DNA of 64,000 bases. Source: an uncultured Pseudohongiella sp. GTDB taxonomy: Bacteria; Pseudomonadota; Gammaproteobacteria; Pseudomonadales; Pseudohongiellaceae. Made by a program: the position numbers and the translations under genes. Below the pieces are notes generated by a model, which ran no database searches, was not told the DNA's origin, and worked only from the letters and a program-made list of their open reading frames with translations. Positions 24,557 to 33,668 of this stretch are shown here, in pieces. Where the stretch lies: contig OX638323.1 in the NCBI GenBank assembly GCA_951812715.1, positions 2,212,577 through 2,276,576 of the forward strand. Direction: 5' to 3'. Position 1 is the first letter of the stretch. The number at the start of each line of letters is the position of its first letter.

Positions 24557-25795
24557 ATGAAAATTTTCATGAAAATTTTCCGTATTTCAGGAACGCGATC
24601 CCAGGCGGCTGACGCCATGCGGGCAATGCTTGGCGTCGCGGCCACGCTTTGCATCGCGGCAGGTGTGCAGGCCCAGGATCTACCCGAATTTGAGCGGCTG
24701 GTGCTGGACACCGAATTCCAGGGCGGTTACGGCGTGGATTTTGCCGATATCGACGGCGATGGCCTGACCGACGTCGTCGCGTGGGCGACGAACCCGGGGC
24801 AACTGGCCTGGTTCCGCAATCCGGATTGGGACAAATACGCGGTCACTTCGACCATGCAGGGCAACATCTCCAGCGCGCCGCTGGACATTGACGGCGACGG
24901 CGACACGGATCTGGCGCTGGCGCACGATTTCAGCCTCGGCAATTCCACCGGCGGCGGCGTGATTCATTGGCTTGAGAATCCCGGCGACCCCATGGTCAAT
25001 GAAGAATGGCAGGCGCATTACATCGACGAGATTCCGACATCTCATCGAATCCGCTGGGCCGACGTGAACGGCGACGGACGGCAGGAACTGGTGAATCTGC
25101 CGATTGTCGGCATCGGCGCAAGCGCGCCGCTTTACGATGTCGGCCTGCAATTAAAATCCTATCTCGTGCCGCAAGATTTGTCGGTAGAGAGTTGGAACGG
25201 CGTGGTTCTCGACCACGGCCTGGAGTTATCGCACGGCATGAGCAGCGTGGATTGGGACGGCGACGGACGGGAAGACCTGCTGACGGCGAGTTTCGGCGGC
25301 GTGCATCTGTTCCAACTCGCGACGAATGGTCAGGCGGTGTCGAAAACCCAAGTCGGCGAGGGTCTGCAAGATCCGGAACGGCCCAATATCGGCTCCAGTG
25401 AAGTAGACGCGGGAAGTTTTCCCGGCGGCGGGCGTTTCATCGCCACGGTAGAGCCCTGGCATGGTAACCGAGTAGTCGTTTATCGGGGCGACGAGTTTCC
25501 CTGGAACCGGATCGAAATCGATGACAGCCTTGCCGGCGGTCACGCGTTAATCACCGCGGACCTCGACAACGACGATGTCGACGAGATCATCGTTGGAGGG
25601 CGCTCTGAACCGCACCAACTGGCAATTTATTATTACGACGACCGCGCCGAGCGATGGCGCCGGGAAGATCTGGATACCGGGGTGGCGGTATCCGGCCTCG
25701 CGGCGACCGATATGGATGGCGATGGAGATATCGACCTCGCCGCTATCGGCTCGTCCACACGTAATGTCGTCGTCTATAGAAACCTGGGGCGATAG
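24557..25795 (+). CDS. Secreted FG-GAP/VCBS-repeat protein
   Basis: About 412 residues from ATG 24557; a start at 24617 would give a cleaner signal peptide (MRAMLGVAATLCIAAG, cleavage after VQA). At least six DxDGDGxxD calcium-loop motifs are visible (DIDGDGLTD, DIDGDGDTD, DVNGDGRQE, DWDGDGRED, DLDNDDVDE, DMDGDGDID), the repeats of an integrin-like beta-propeller. Likely extracellular or periplasmic; ligand unknown. No partner gene adjacent. Confidence 0.85.
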   Translation: MKIFMKIFRISGTRSQAADAMRAMLGVAATLCIAAGVQAQDLPEFERLVLDTEFQGGYGVDFADIDGDGLTDVVAWATNPGQLAWFRNPDWDKYAVTSTMQGNISSAPLDIDGDGDTDLALAHDFSLGNSTGGGVIHWLENPGDPMVNEEWQAHYIDEIPTSHRIRWADVNGDGRQELVNLPIVGIGASAPLYDVGLQLKSYLVPQDLSVESWNGVVLDHGLELSHGMSSVDWDGDGREDLLTASFGGVHLFQLATNGQAVSKTQVGEGLQDPERPNIGSSEVDAGSFPGGGRFIATVEPWHGNRVVVYRGDEFPWNRIEIDDSLAGGHALITADLDNDDVDEIIVGGRSEPHQLAIYYYDDRAERWRREDLDTGVAVSGLAATDMDGDGDIDLAAIGSSTRNVVVYRNLGR

Positions 25796-25841
25796 TCGGC
25801 GCCGGCCTGAATGAGGGGATTCCAGGAATCCGCGAGAATAT

Positions 25842-26804
25842 ATGCAAAGCCAAGCAAGAAATCCCGTCGCCGGGTTCTTTTTGTCCCTGGTAGCGGCCGG
25901 CATGTGGGGAATGCTGCCGGTAACTCTAAAAGAATTGCTGCTCGACATGGACGCCCAGACCATTGTCTGGTACCGCTTCCTGTTCGCGGCGGCAATTCTC
26001 GTTTGCTGGCTGGCATGGCAGGGGAGATTACCCGCGCCCCGGCAATTGCGCGGCAGCACCGGCTGGTGGCTGCTGCTGGCCGCGGCGGGGCTTTGCAGCA
26101 ATTACTACCTGTTCAGTTTTTCCCTCAATTTCATCAATGGCGAAACCGCCGAAGCCGTCATCCAGTTAACCACCCTGTTCCTGATCTTCGGCGGCGTGCT
26201 GTTCTATCGCGAGCCATTCACCATCGCCCAGAAACTGGGGACCACGCTGATCGTGATCGGCCTGGTGCTGTTCTTTCATGATCGTCTGGCGGAACTATTC
26301 GATCTGGAAAGCGCCCAGACCATTGGCGTGCTGATCGTGGTAGCGTCGGCGTTTACCTGGACGACTTACGCGCTTTTACAGAAGAAGCTGAATTCCGATT
26401 TCACCTCGGCGCAGATGCTCTTGCTTATCTATCTGTTTTCCGCGCTGGTGCTGCTGCCATTCATTGAACCTGGCTCGCTGCTCGGTTTGTCCAACCTGCA
26501 ATTCGCCTTGCTGGCCTTCGCCTGTCTGAATACCGTGATCGCCTATGGCTGTTTCGCCGAAGCGCTGAAATTTTGGGACGCTTCCAAGGTCAGCGCCGTG
26601 CTCGCTCTGGCGCCGCTGTTTACCATCGGTTCGCTGAAACTCGTGGTGCTGGTGAACCCGGCCTATGCGTTCTCGGACCGGCTTGGCTGGATTTCCATCA
26701 GCGGCGCCATGGTGCTGGTGCTCGGTTCCGCGCTGACGGCCATCGTTCCCAGAACCAGGTATGACGAGGTTCCAGTTCATATCGCCACTCCCCATGCGGA
26801 CTAG
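25842..26804 (+). CDS. DMT-superfamily (EamA) transporter
   Basis: 320 residues with ten hydrophobic segments in two EamA halves, the standard DMT architecture (first half GFFLSLVAAGMWGMLPV, second half from IGVLIVVASAFTWTTYALLQKK). NYYLFSFSLNFINGETAEAVIQL matches the RarD-like branch. The transported metabolite cannot be predicted. Single gene, 46 bp after the FG-GAP gene. Confidence 0.9.
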   Translation: MQSQARNPVAGFFLSLVAAGMWGMLPVTLKELLLDMDAQTIVWYRFLFAAAILVCWLAWQGRLPAPRQLRGSTGWWLLLAAAGLCSNYYLFSFSLNFINGETAEAVIQLTTLFLIFGGVLFYREPFTIAQKLGTTLIVIGLVLFFHDRLAELFDLESAQTIGVLIVVASAFTWTTYALLQKKLNSDFTSAQMLLLIYLFSALVLLPFIEPGSLLGLSNLQFALLAFACLNTVIAYGCFAEALKFWDASKVSAVLALAPLFTIGSLKLVVLVNPAYAFSDRLGWISISGAMVLVLGSALTAIVPRTRYDEVPVHIATPHAD

Positions 26805-26854
26805 ACTCCGGGCCCGGATTTCTTTAAGTTCTCTCTGAACAATTCCAATCCAGT

Positions 26855-26925
26855 CGCAGAGCACAGCTCTGCGCCGTTCCGGCCGCGCTCGAAGTATTGC
26901 TTCGAAAGCGCATGCTTCCGCCCAT
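26855..26925 (+). repeat. Family A repeat, diverged copy
   Basis: GAGCACAGCTCTGCGCCGTT followed by CGAAGTATTGCTTCG. As at 24.3 kb it is followed by an imperfect GAATTC-containing hairpin (26983-27002). No gene seen in 26805-27094. Confidence 0.65.
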
Positions 26926-27094
26926 GGAACTGTTCATTGCCGCGAAATGAGCGCGGTCTTGTTTTGCCGCCGAATTCAATGGCTCGCACCGTCGAATTCG
27001 ACGACGCGGACATGTGCCGCGCGGAAGCTCTGCATAATCAGAGCGTCCTTGAGTTTACATTGCAGAATCGCACCGACAGGGGAGGCGCCGTCAG

Positions 27095-27835
27095 GTGAAT
27101 CAATCAACAAATCGAAGAAGCAAGCTCGCCGCGTTCTCTTTGGGGCTCGGCCTGCTCGCAATTCTCCTTCCCGTGCTCGGCGGGCTCGGCACTCGCATTG
27201 GCCTGTGGTCTTTCGGTATCGGATTGCTGCTCGCGCCCCTGGGCCTGGTTATGGGAATTGTCGGCCTGATTCTGGGCGTCATCGCCCTGGTGCGCCACAG
27301 CAAGGCTGGTGAGCGCCCGCCGCTGGCGGCGCCGGGCGCCGCGATTTCCCTGCTGGCCGCTACCTATCTTGGCGTTGCGGTGGCGTCGGCGTTTACCGTG
27401 GCTCCGATTCACAACGTGAGTACGGATATCGATGATCCTCCCGAGTTCACCGTGGTCGCGTCGCTGCGCGGCGAAGGCGATAACCCGCTCTTCTACGACA
27501 GCGAAACGATCGGCCCCTTGCAACGCGAAGGCTATCCCGACCTGAGGCCGTTGGACATGGATTTGCCGCGGGACGAAATGTTCGAACTCGTCCGTGGCGT
27601 TCTTATCGACATGGGGCTCGAACTCGTGCGCGAAGATCCCGAGCAAGGCGAAATCGAGGCAGTCGCAACCACGTTCTGGTTCGGTTTCAAGGACGATCTC
27701 GTGGTCAGGCTGCGCGAAACCGATGCCGGCACGCGCATGGATGTCCGCTCGGTATCGCGAGTCGGAGTAGTCGATCTCGGCGCCAATGCCGAACGCATAT
27801 TCGAAATCATCGGCCGCGTCGAAGCGGTACGCTAG
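27095..27835 (+). CDS. DUF1499 protein with N-terminal membrane helices
   Basis: 246 residues, GTG start chosen for the GGGGAGG nine bases upstream. Three TM helices occupy residues 10-105. The C-terminal domain carries the DUF1499 opening PIHNVSTDIDDPPEF and the strand pair ATTFWFGFKDDLVVRLRE ... DVRSVSRVGVVDLG. DUF1499 has no assigned function. Directly followed by the 164-bp tandem repeats. Confidence 0.85.
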   Translation: MNQSTNRRSKLAAFSLGLGLLAILLPVLGGLGTRIGLWSFGIGLLLAPLGLVMGIVGLILGVIALVRHSKAGERPPLAAPGAAISLLAATYLGVAVASAFTVAPIHNVSTDIDDPPEFTVVASLRGEGDNPLFYDSETIGPLQREGYPDLRPLDMDLPRDEMFELVRGVLIDMGLELVREDPEQGEIEAVATTFWFGFKDDLVVRLRETDAGTRMDVRSVSRVGVVDLGANAERIFEIIGRVEAVR

Positions 27836-27837
27836 AT

Positions 27838-28600
27838 GCCGAGATTCTGCGACTACGCGCAGGGTGAGGCCCGATCGGCGCAGCCGACAGGAAGCGCAGC
27901 TTCTTGAGGGCTGAACGGCTTGCCACGGAAGGCAAGACCGGGGGTTGTCGAAACTTACATAGCCTCGCCAAGGATGGCATGAACAATCTATCAGAATCCC
28001 CCAAGATATCTTGCGACTTCGCGCAGGGTGAGGCCCGATCGGCGCAGCCGACGGGAAGCGCAGCTTCTTGAGGGCTGAACGGCTTGCCACGGAAGGCAAG
28101 ACCGGGGGTTGTCGAAACTGACATAGCCTCGCCAAGGATGGCATGAACAATCTATCAGAATCCCCCAAGATATCCTGCGACTTCGCGCAGGGTGAGGCCC
28201 GATCGGCGCAGCCGACGGGAAGCGCAGCTTCTTGAGGGCTGAACGGCTTGCCACGGAAGGCAAGACCGGGGGTTGTCGAAACTGACATAGCCTCGCCAAG
28301 GATGGCATGAACAATCTATCAGAATCCCCCAAGATATCCTGCGACTTCGCGCAGGGTGAGGCCCGATCGGCGCAGCCGACGGGAAGCGCAGCTTCTTGAG
28401 GGCTGAACGGCTTGCCACGGAAGGCAAGACCGGGGGTTGTCGAAACTGACATAGCCTCGCCAAGGATGGCATGAACAATCTATCAGAATCCCCCAAGATA
28501 TCCTGCGACTTCGCGCAGGATGACATAGGGTGGCCGCGCGGGGTACTCCATCCTCGTCATTCTGCGCGCAGCGAAGCGTAGTCGCAGAATCTCCGGGGCG
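27838..28600 (-). repeat. Tandem array, four 164-bp units (family B)
   Basis: The marker AGGGTGAGGCCCGATCGGCG recurs at 27861, 28025, 28189 and 28353, exactly 164 bp apart, with the palindrome recurring once more at 28505-28520. Copies differ by only a few bases. Each unit holds a GAAGCGCAGCTTCTTGAGG hairpin, a CTTGCCACGGAAGGCAAG hairpin and CTGCGACTTCGCGCAGG. A further palindrome ends the array at about 28590. Apparent long frames across it are repeat artefacts and are not called as genes. Confidence 0.93.
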
Positions 28601-28695
28601 AAGCACCGCTCGGCCCAGTCTTGACCCAGTAATCCGGCTTTGAAATGATCGGCCCGTTCTACTGATTCTCTTCCGAATACTGTGGAGTGACCGCC

Positions 28696-30693
28696 ATGAC
28701 GAGCTTGCCACGCCGACTGCTATTCGTATTTCTCCTGCTTCCGGCGCCGCTGTTCGCCGCTGTTGACCGCATCGAAATCACCAGCCGCGAAACGCTGGAA
28801 AGCGCACAGCACGATTTCACCTACGAGGTGATCGAGGGAGTTCTGCATTTGAGCCTTGACCCGCAACATAAGGGCAACGCCATGATTGCCGACATCGCCT
28901 ACGCGCCGCGCAACGGCGAAGGCATGGTCGAGTATTCCGCCGATTTCAGGGTGCTGGCGCCCTCGGCGGACATCGCCAACGGCGGCCTGTTATACAACGT
29001 CAATAACCGCGGCGGCTCGCGCGTCGCGCCGGAAATTTCCTTCGATCATCCGCTGGCCGGCCTCGGCTTCACTTATCTCGTCACCGGCTGGATCAATGAA
29101 ATCACGCCGGGACCAAGTCGCCTGCGCCTGCACGCACCGGTCGTCGGCTCGGTCGACGATCCCATTACCGGCGACGTCCGCTACGAGGTCATCGTCAACA
29201 GCCCGGCGGACGAGGTAAACATCGCAGGCGGCGGACATCTGGCGTATGCGCCGACCGAGCGCGGCCTGCGCGAGGCGAGTCTGAACCGGCGGCAATACCA
29301 GGCCGATGCGCGCATCCCGATCGAACGTTCGCGTTTTGAGCTGTCGGTCGTCGACGAGCCGGACAGCAGTCAGCCCATCGTCAACCTCGCGCTGGACGGT
29401 GGCTTCGAGCCCGGCATGATCTACGAGTTGATCTACGAGGCCCGCGATCCGGTTCTGGCGGGCGCCGGCATGGCCGCGATTCGCGATTTCGTCTCGCTCA
29501 TGCGCTATGGCGGCGAAGGCGAGGAGCAACTGGCGCAACTCGGCCTGGTCGACATCGAACACACTGTGGCCTGGGGCAATTCCCAGAGCGGGCGGCTGTT
29601 GCGGCAATTCATGTACGACGGCTTCAACGCCGACCTCGAATCGCGCAAGGTTTTCGACGGCGTAATTCCGGTGATCGCCGGCGGCGGCTACGGCATGTTC
29701 AACCTCCGCTTCGCCATGCCCACCCGCACCAACGGACAACATTCCAATCACCTGTACCCGAACGACCTGTTCCCCTTCACCTATGGCGAAAGCACCGACC
29801 CATGGACCGGCCGCAACGACGGCATCCTGCGCCGCACCAGGGCCAGCGGCACTGTGCCGCTGGTGTTTCACGTTCAGACCTCCAATGAGTATTGGGTGCG
29901 CGCGGGCTCGCTGCCACATACCACGCCCGATGGCAGCGAGGACGCATATATTCCGCCGAACGTGCGTTTTTACACCATCGGCGGTTCCCAGCACGGCTCG
30001 GGCAATGGAACGCCGCGCGAAGACGTCAATACGCAATTGCCGAGGAATCCGAACTTGTGGGCGCCGATAGCCGATTCCCTGCTCGTCGCCATGTACCGCT
30101 GGGTGGCGGATGGCGAGGAGCCGCCCGAATCACGCTATCCGCGCATCGCCGACGGCACGCTGGCGCCTTCCCATACAGACGGCCGCATCAATCGCGCGGT
30201 CTGGACTCCGTTACGCGGCGTGAACCACCCCGCGGCGCTCTATCGGCCGGCTCATGCCGACTATGGCCCACGCTGGAGCAGCGAACGCATCGTTGATCGG
30301 CATCCGCAGTCTTCCGACCACCTGTACGGAGCGCTGGCGCCAGCGGTAAATTCCGACAACAACGACTTCACTGAAAGCACCGTGCTGCCGCCCCTGACGG
30401 CAGTCCCCCTGGCGACTTTCACCCCGTGGAACCTGCGCGCCCCCGCAACCGGCGCCGAGCGCTCCCTGGCCCGGCTGGCCGGCGGCTACATCCCGTTCCC
30501 GGCCAATACCGCCGCGGCGGTGCAATCCGGCGACCTGAGAAACTCGGTCGCGGGCCTGTACCAGTCCTTCGGCGACTACCTGCAAAAATACGAAGCCGCC
30601 ACCGATAAACTCATCAGCGAAGGCTACCTGCTGCCGGGCTTCAAGAACGCCTACATGGACATAGCCCGCGCCAATGAAGCCGCATTTCCGTAA
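28696..30693 (+). CDS. Secreted alpha/beta-hydrolase-domain protein (Abhydrolase_10 type)
   Basis: 665 residues from the ATG at 28696 (GGAG nine bases upstream). Signal peptide MTSLPRRLLFVFLLLPAPLFA. The region around WGNSQSGRLLRQFMYDGFN is a G-x-S-x-S-G nucleophile elbow (Ser in GNSQSG), and a likely acid and His lie in the following conserved stretches (TIGGSQHGSG). Length and NRGG / LMRYGG segments fit the large alpha/beta-hydrolase domain family PF20091. Substrate unknown; probably an exported esterase-like enzyme. Confidence 0.82.
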   Translation: MTSLPRRLLFVFLLLPAPLFAAVDRIEITSRETLESAQHDFTYEVIEGVLHLSLDPQHKGNAMIADIAYAPRNGEGMVEYSADFRVLAPSADIANGGLLYNVNNRGGSRVAPEISFDHPLAGLGFTYLVTGWINEITPGPSRLRLHAPVVGSVDDPITGDVRYEVIVNSPADEVNIAGGGHLAYAPTERGLREASLNRRQYQADARIPIERSRFELSVVDEPDSSQPIVNLALDGGFEPGMIYELIYEARDPVLAGAGMAAIRDFVSLMRYGGEGEEQLAQLGLVDIEHTVAWGNSQSGRLLRQFMYDGFNADLESRKVFDGVIPVIAGGGYGMFNLRFAMPTRTNGQHSNHLYPNDLFPFTYGESTDPWTGRNDGILRRTRASGTVPLVFHVQTSNEYWVRAGSLPHTTPDGSEDAYIPPNVRFYTIGGSQHGSGNGTPREDVNTQLPRNPNLWAPIADSLLVAMYRWVADGEEPPESRYPRIADGTLAPSHTDGRINRAVWTPLRGVNHPAALYRPAHADYGPRWSSERIVDRHPQSSDHLYGALAPAVNSDNNDFTESTVLPPLTAVPLATFTPWNLRAPATGAERSLARLAGGYIPFPANTAAAVQSGDLRNSVAGLYQSFGDYLQKYEAATDKLISEGYLLPGFKNAYMDIARANEAAFP

Positions 30694-30826
30694 GGCCAAA
30701 CGATGCCGCTTAAGCCAAGACTGGCTCATTCCTCTGTATCTATCAATGAGACATTAAGGTTTAACCGGTCGTAAGTGACTTGCGGAATTACAGGAGATAT
30801 AGTCAAATCTGGTGTACGGCAGTTGG

Positions 30827-31327
30827 TCATGCGGCCTCTCTGCTGTTTTCACTGATCACTTCTTCGCCGTCCCTGAACTTCACTCCCTCGATAACCTTGC
30901 CGAGTTGCCGGAAGCCGCGTAGCCGCTTCCAGGACTTCTCGGCGCTCATCCCCATCTTGTAAATCATCGACAACATCGTCTTCCGCGTCACGCAGACCTT
31001 CGTGCGCGAACTCCGGTGACGGATCGTCGCGAACGCCGATTCGATCACGTTCGTCGTGCGCAGGTGCGTCCAGTGTTTGGCCGGAAAGTCGTAAAACGCG
31101 AGCAGTTCCTCCCGGTCCCGGCTCAGGCAGCCCGCGGCCTCCGGATACTTGTCTTGATAACACACAAGCCAGCGGTCGAAAGCGCGCTCGTCCCGGTCCC
31201 GGGTTTCCGCCTTCCAGATCTCATGCAGACCCTCCTTCGCCTTCAACTGGCTCGACTTGGGCAAATAGTTCAGCACGTTGCCCGGCTTGTGCATCCAGCA
31301 GCGCTGGCCGCGCGTCTCCGGATCCAC
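30827..31327 (-). pseudogene. C-terminal remnant of an IS256-family transposase (left island edge)
   Basis: The frame encodes the last 160 or so residues of an IS256/mutator transposase: RGQRCWMHKPGNVLNYLPKS, TTNVIESAFATIRHRSSRTK with the catalytic Glu, and AEKSWKRLRGFRQLGKVIEG. The N-terminal two thirds, with both catalytic Asp, are missing, and the break at about 31326 coincides with the start of AT-rich island DNA. A second remnant of the same gene end lies at 43640-43772 in the same orientation. Confidence 0.88.
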
Positions 31328-31333
31328 TAAATC

Positions 31334-31909
31334 CTATTCCAGGATTGCGATAACTGTCTCTCCGTCGATTTCCATATTCAGCACATTCGTCGAAACGCCT
31401 AGAAGGGATACTTTACCGCTTTCCTCAGCTTGTAAACTAAGCTCGCCCCACTGGCTGTTTCTCAAAGAGGTTACATTTACGCGTGTTAACTGAATGTACA
31501 ACATCTCCTCCTCAAATCCTTCAACATCCAATCTTACTAATGAGTCTGCTCGTAGTTGTTTTAACTGTGGAGTTTTCAACCGAACGGACACTACTTTGTC
31601 GAGACTCAAGCTTGTGAATTTTTCCAAATAGAGTTGTGACTCAATCACCATAGCGGTGAAGTCACCCTTGCTGTTCTTCGCCGAGTATTCGATCGAATAG
31701 TCACTATCTTCCAACACTTCTAGATTGAAGTTGCCACGAGCATAAATTTTATCAAAACCTACTAGAGCCGACGCATTGCCAAATAGCTCATCTACTTTAG
31801 GTTTGCCCTCCATTGGCAAGTCAAGTCTGCTTGAGATACCCACCGATGTGAACACGGCGATGTGGAAAAATAGAATCAAGGTATGCAAATATTTTTTGCT
31901 TTTTTTCAT
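31334..31909 (-). CDS. GIN-domain (DUF2807-like) secreted protein, probably 3'-truncated
   Basis: 191 residues with an N-terminal signal or anchor helix. GFDKIYARGNFNLEVLED followed by repeating short beta strands (KSKGDF-type, LKQLRADSLVRLDV) resembles the head GIN domain of DUF2807 proteins, a beta-helical adhesin-like fold. The stop is only 7 bp from the IS256 junction, so the natural C-terminus may have been lost. Last gene of the minus-strand island operon. Confidence 0.6.
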   Translation of the reverse strand: MKKSKKYLHTLILFFHIAVFTSVGISSRLDLPMEGKPKVDELFGNASALVGFDKIYARGNFNLEVLEDSDYSIEYSAKNSKGDFTAMVIESQLYLEKFTSLSLDKVVSVRLKTPQLKQLRADSLVRLDVEGFEEEMLYIQLTRVNVTSLRNSQWGELSLQAEESGKVSLLGVSTNVLNMEIDGETVIAILE

Positions 31910-31929
31910 TATTTTCTCTTAACTGCAAA

Positions 31930-32706
31930 TCAGATTTCGTGATCCTTGAAAGCAATATAACCAAGATATACGACATAAAGGTAGACGCATATCAATCCAG
32001 AAAAAACAATGTAGGAGTAAGTATCGATTTCACTCAGCAAGTGTTCCAGTAGTCGAACCATTCTTTCAACGTCAATATTCAAGCTAAACGCGGAATCAAA
32101 ATAGTTCGAATAAAATATTTTCAGCGACAATGTCATCGTGCATATCAAAGAAAACAATAATAAACAAATCGCCAATACCATTTTAGGCAAGCTGTATGAC
32201 CTGAAAAATACGGCGCCAAACAAAACACAGGCATGAACCATCATATATAGACCAAGAAGTTCATAGAACGGGAAATCACGTGGTGTTTCGAAGCCAGCAA
32301 AGTAACCGAAAAAAATGAACCTAAAAAATGGCTCAGCAACTTGAAACGCCCAATTTGAAAAAACTGCGTAAATCAGAAAAAAAGGGCCACTAATCAAATA
32401 CCTAGAGAAATACTTTTCCACATTAGAACAAGGTAAAGTGAGATATTGATAACACCTTAAAGGATGATGAATTTCCGTAAACATTGTATTTGTAAAAAGG
32501 AGCCCTACAACTATCAGACTTAAAAGAATGATTACATTCGAAATAGTTGCTCCTGGCGCCATCAATGCGAATGAAAAATGCACAATCAAGAGAACCGCTA
32601 TTATTGCACCTGTTGCTATAATTACTGTTTTACAACGCTGACTAATGTCAGCTTGAATCAAACCCAAAAAGCGCCTTGGAGAAATATATTGGTGTAAACC
32701 CTTCAC
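31930..32706 (-). CDS. ABC-2-type permease subunit
   Basis: 258 residues with six hydrophobic segments and no ATP-binding motif. TNTMFTEIHHPLRCYQYLTLPCSNVEKYFSRYL matches the region after TM2 in small ABC-2 permeases paired with GldA/NatA-like ATPases. Its start overlaps the stop of the upstream ATPase gene by 4 bp, so the pair is translationally coupled and presumably forms one exporter. AT-rich like the rest of the island. Confidence 0.8.
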   Translation of the reverse strand: MKGLHQYISPRRFLGLIQADISQRCKTVIIATGAIIAVLLIVHFSFALMAPGATISNVIILLSLIVVGLLFTNTMFTEIHHPLRCYQYLTLPCSNVEKYFSRYLISGPFFLIYAVFSNWAFQVAEPFFRFIFFGYFAGFETPRDFPFYELLGLYMMVHACVLFGAVFFRSYSLPKMVLAICLLLFSLICTMTLSLKIFYSNYFDSAFSLNIDVERMVRLLEHLLSEIDTYSYIVFSGLICVYLYVVYLGYIAFKDHEI

Positions 32707-33548
32707 CCAGATTGACCACCTAAGAGGGCAAGCCTGGCTTTATCAGGTTCAGTAGTTACAAAGCCATATAGCAAACCTAAGTCCAATCGACCTTCCTTGT
32801 CAGCATTGTTTTTACGAACTACTGAATATCCATTGCTAGTCGCTTCAGCATACAAACAGTCGTCAGGCACATTTTTCTCGACGGAGAATTCCAATTTCCG
32901 AATTACTTCTTCCATGCCTATATTCAATAAGATAGTTCCCGACAAAATGATGATAGCTGAGTTAATAAGCCCCTCAATATCGCCAACCTGATGTGAGGAA
33001 ATGATGAAACTCCGTGATTCGCTGTGATGACGAGCCAGAATATTTTTGAGCTGCTTCCTGCTAGGTATATCAAGGCCGCTAGCAGGCTCGTCCATTATCA
33101 AAAGTGTTGTATTCGCGGCTATACCAAACGAAAGCATGAACTTTTTTTTCTGTCCCAATGACAGAGTAGTCAACTGCTTGTTGTGGTCAATTCCAAGTTC
33201 GCCTATTAGAGTTCTGAATACACTGTCATCATATTTTGGATAGAATCGGGCATAGATTTTCACATAGTTGTTCAAGCTTAATGCTGGAACAAATACTTCC
33301 TCGGGCAAAATAAAAAGATCCGACAGAAATTCAGGGTTCCTTTGAAACGGTGAACTGCCCAGTACTTTGCAGCTACCATTCTGCGGTTTTAGTAAACCTG
33401 ACAATAATTTGAATAGAGTACTCTTGCCGGCTCCATTAGGTCCGAGCAAGCCGCAAATTATTCCAGATCCTAATTCCAAGTTAACACGGTCGATAAACGA
33501 CGCTTCCAATCCTGGATAAGTAAAACTCATTTCCTTCAATGAAATCAT
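32703..33548 (-). CDS. ABC transporter ATPase (GldA/NatA-like)
   Basis: 281 residues from the ATG at 33548; starts further upstream, to 33617, are open but add residues unlike any ABC N-terminus. Walker A GPNGAGKST, signature region LSLGQKKKF (a variant of LSGGQ), Walker B LLIMDEPASGLD and the switch His in IISSHQ. The C-terminal extension is typical of ABC-2 partners. Partner permease overlaps its stop. Confidence 0.88.
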   Translation of the reverse strand: MISLKEMSFTYPGLEASFIDRVNLELGSGIICGLLGPNGAGKSTLFKLLSGLLKPQNGSCKVLGSSPFQRNPEFLSDLFILPEEVFVPALSLNNYVKIYARFYPKYDDSVFRTLIGELGIDHNKQLTTLSLGQKKKFMLSFGIAANTTLLIMDEPASGLDIPSRKQLKNILARHHSESRSFIISSHQVGDIEGLINSAIIILSGTILLNIGMEEVIRKLEFSVEKNVPDDCLYAEATSNGYSVVRKNNADKEGRLDLGLLYGFVTTEPDKARLALLGGQSG

Positions 33549-33668
33549 GATGTTAGCATACCAAAACAAGTCATAGATGCTCATATCCATGAAGGTTAGA
33601 TAAACTGAGTAAGCCAATTCATGTAATTACGATCAATTAGAACCAGACTTTAAAACTACGATTTAGAG

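Noticed and set aside
27104..28711. Long proline/arginine-rich genes on the minus strand
   Set aside because: They consist of the 164-bp repeat translated over and over and run antisense into the DUF1499 gene; no start signal or non-repetitive domain.
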